The translations under genes and the position numbers were made by a program. A stretch of DNA of 64,000 bases from JBCBSK01 sp965250105. Its GTDB lineage: Bacteria > Pseudomonadota > Alphaproteobacteria > Rhizobiales > Tepidamorphaceae. The notes beneath the pieces were generated by a model, which saw nothing but the letters and a program-made list of their open reading frames with translations, was not told the origin of the DNA and searched no databases. The DNA is taken from positions 1,426,001 to 1,490,000 of the forward strand of contig OZ252290.1 of assembly GCA_965250105.1 (NCBI GenBank). The letters are read 5' to 3'. Position 1 is the stretch's first letter, and each line of letters opens with the position of its first letter. Below, in pieces: positions 63,859-64,000 of this stretch.

Positions 63859-64000
63859 ATGGAATGGATGGCCTCCGTGATGTCCGATCTACCGCCGGCA
63901 AAAGAGCATGTTGGCGTCACGGTCCCGGCGCGCCGAACGGCCGACTCCGAGGCCCTGAACGGCCAAGCGAAGCCTGGATCGCACGAGGCCATCTCGGCGG
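63859..64000 (+). CDS. Possible CDS start, cut by window edge
   Basis: From the ATG at 63859 a frame of 47 codons stays open to the end of the window: MEWMASVMSDLPPAKEHVGV, then TVPARRTADSEALNGQAKPG and SHEAISA. It is hydrophilic and not recognisable. The direction is divergent from phoX. The ribosome-binding site is weak, and later ATG codons at 63868 and 63880 are alternatives. Confidence 0.4.
   Translation, partial: MEWMASVMSDLPPAKEHVGVTVPARRTADSEALNGQAKPGSHEAISA

Overview
The window looks like chromosomal DNA of a GC-rich alphaproteobacterium, most likely of the order Hyphomicrobiales (Rhizobiales). The evidence is an rrn operon in 16S-tRNA-Ile-tRNA-Ala-23S-5S order, the lptC-lptA-lptB-rpoN-ptsN cluster, an Hsp20-DUF1150 pair, a CtrA-type site, Omp25/31-like beta-barrel genes and dispersed intergenic palindromes of a rhizobial kind. 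I see no prophage, transposase, integrase, CRISPR array or toxin cluster. The genes are intact apart from those cut by the window edges.

Layout. 1-3.4 kb: an SDR reductase (cut by the left edge), a Ca2+/cation antiporter and two outer-membrane barrel proteins. 3.4-9.5 kb: a sulfatase-superfamily hydrolase resembling phosphonate monoester/phosphodiester hydrolases, divergent from a Tat-exported PotD-like binding protein with its ABC importer; a textbook Pho box lies between them. 9.5-12.2 kb: a DUF6065-like gene and a phenylpyruvate/indolepyruvate-type decarboxylase. 12.4-14.6 kb: a secreted repeat protein, Hsp20, DUF1150 and PtsN. 14.9-19.1 kb: RpoN and the Lpt lipopolysaccharide-export genes. 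19.4-22.7 kb: MepA, RNase D, small and secreted hypotheticals and an HAD hydrolase. 22.8-26.6 kb: a cobalt-type nitrile hydratase (alpha, beta, accessory) followed by a convergent DUF1007-NicO Ni/Co transporter fusion. 26.7-31.6 kb: two MaoC proteins, YchF, Pth, ribosomal L25, a membrane protein and a GFA protein.

31.7-37.4 kb: one complete rRNA operon on the minus strand with a clear promoter. 38-44.6 kb: an M23 endopeptidase, a hexapeptide acetyltransferase of the phosphonate-associated type, 2-oxoacid:ferredoxin oxidoreductase KorAB and a DCC thiol protein. 44.6-52.8 kb: a probable peptide import and hydrolysis operon (histidine phosphatase, creatininase-like amidase, DppABC-like proteins, fused double ATPase, M20 amidohydrolase). 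53-58 kb: MarR, ChrA, a PLP aminotransferase, an EamA transporter and an LprI-like protein. 58-63.7 kb: a TAXI-TRAP transporter and a Tat-exported PhoX phosphatase under a second Pho box; a frame of unknown identity starts at the right edge.

Main themes: (i) phosphate-starvation control, with two Pho boxes of identical geometry in front of the hydrolase and PhoX, which makes the hydrolase plus ABC importer a candidate organophosphorus scavenging unit; (ii) cobalt supply next to a cobalt enzyme; (iii) stem-loops directly behind the binding-protein genes of three separate transport loci; (iv) a family of ~100-180 bp intergenic repeats, and a shorter palindrome whose first copy carries a 16-G tract.
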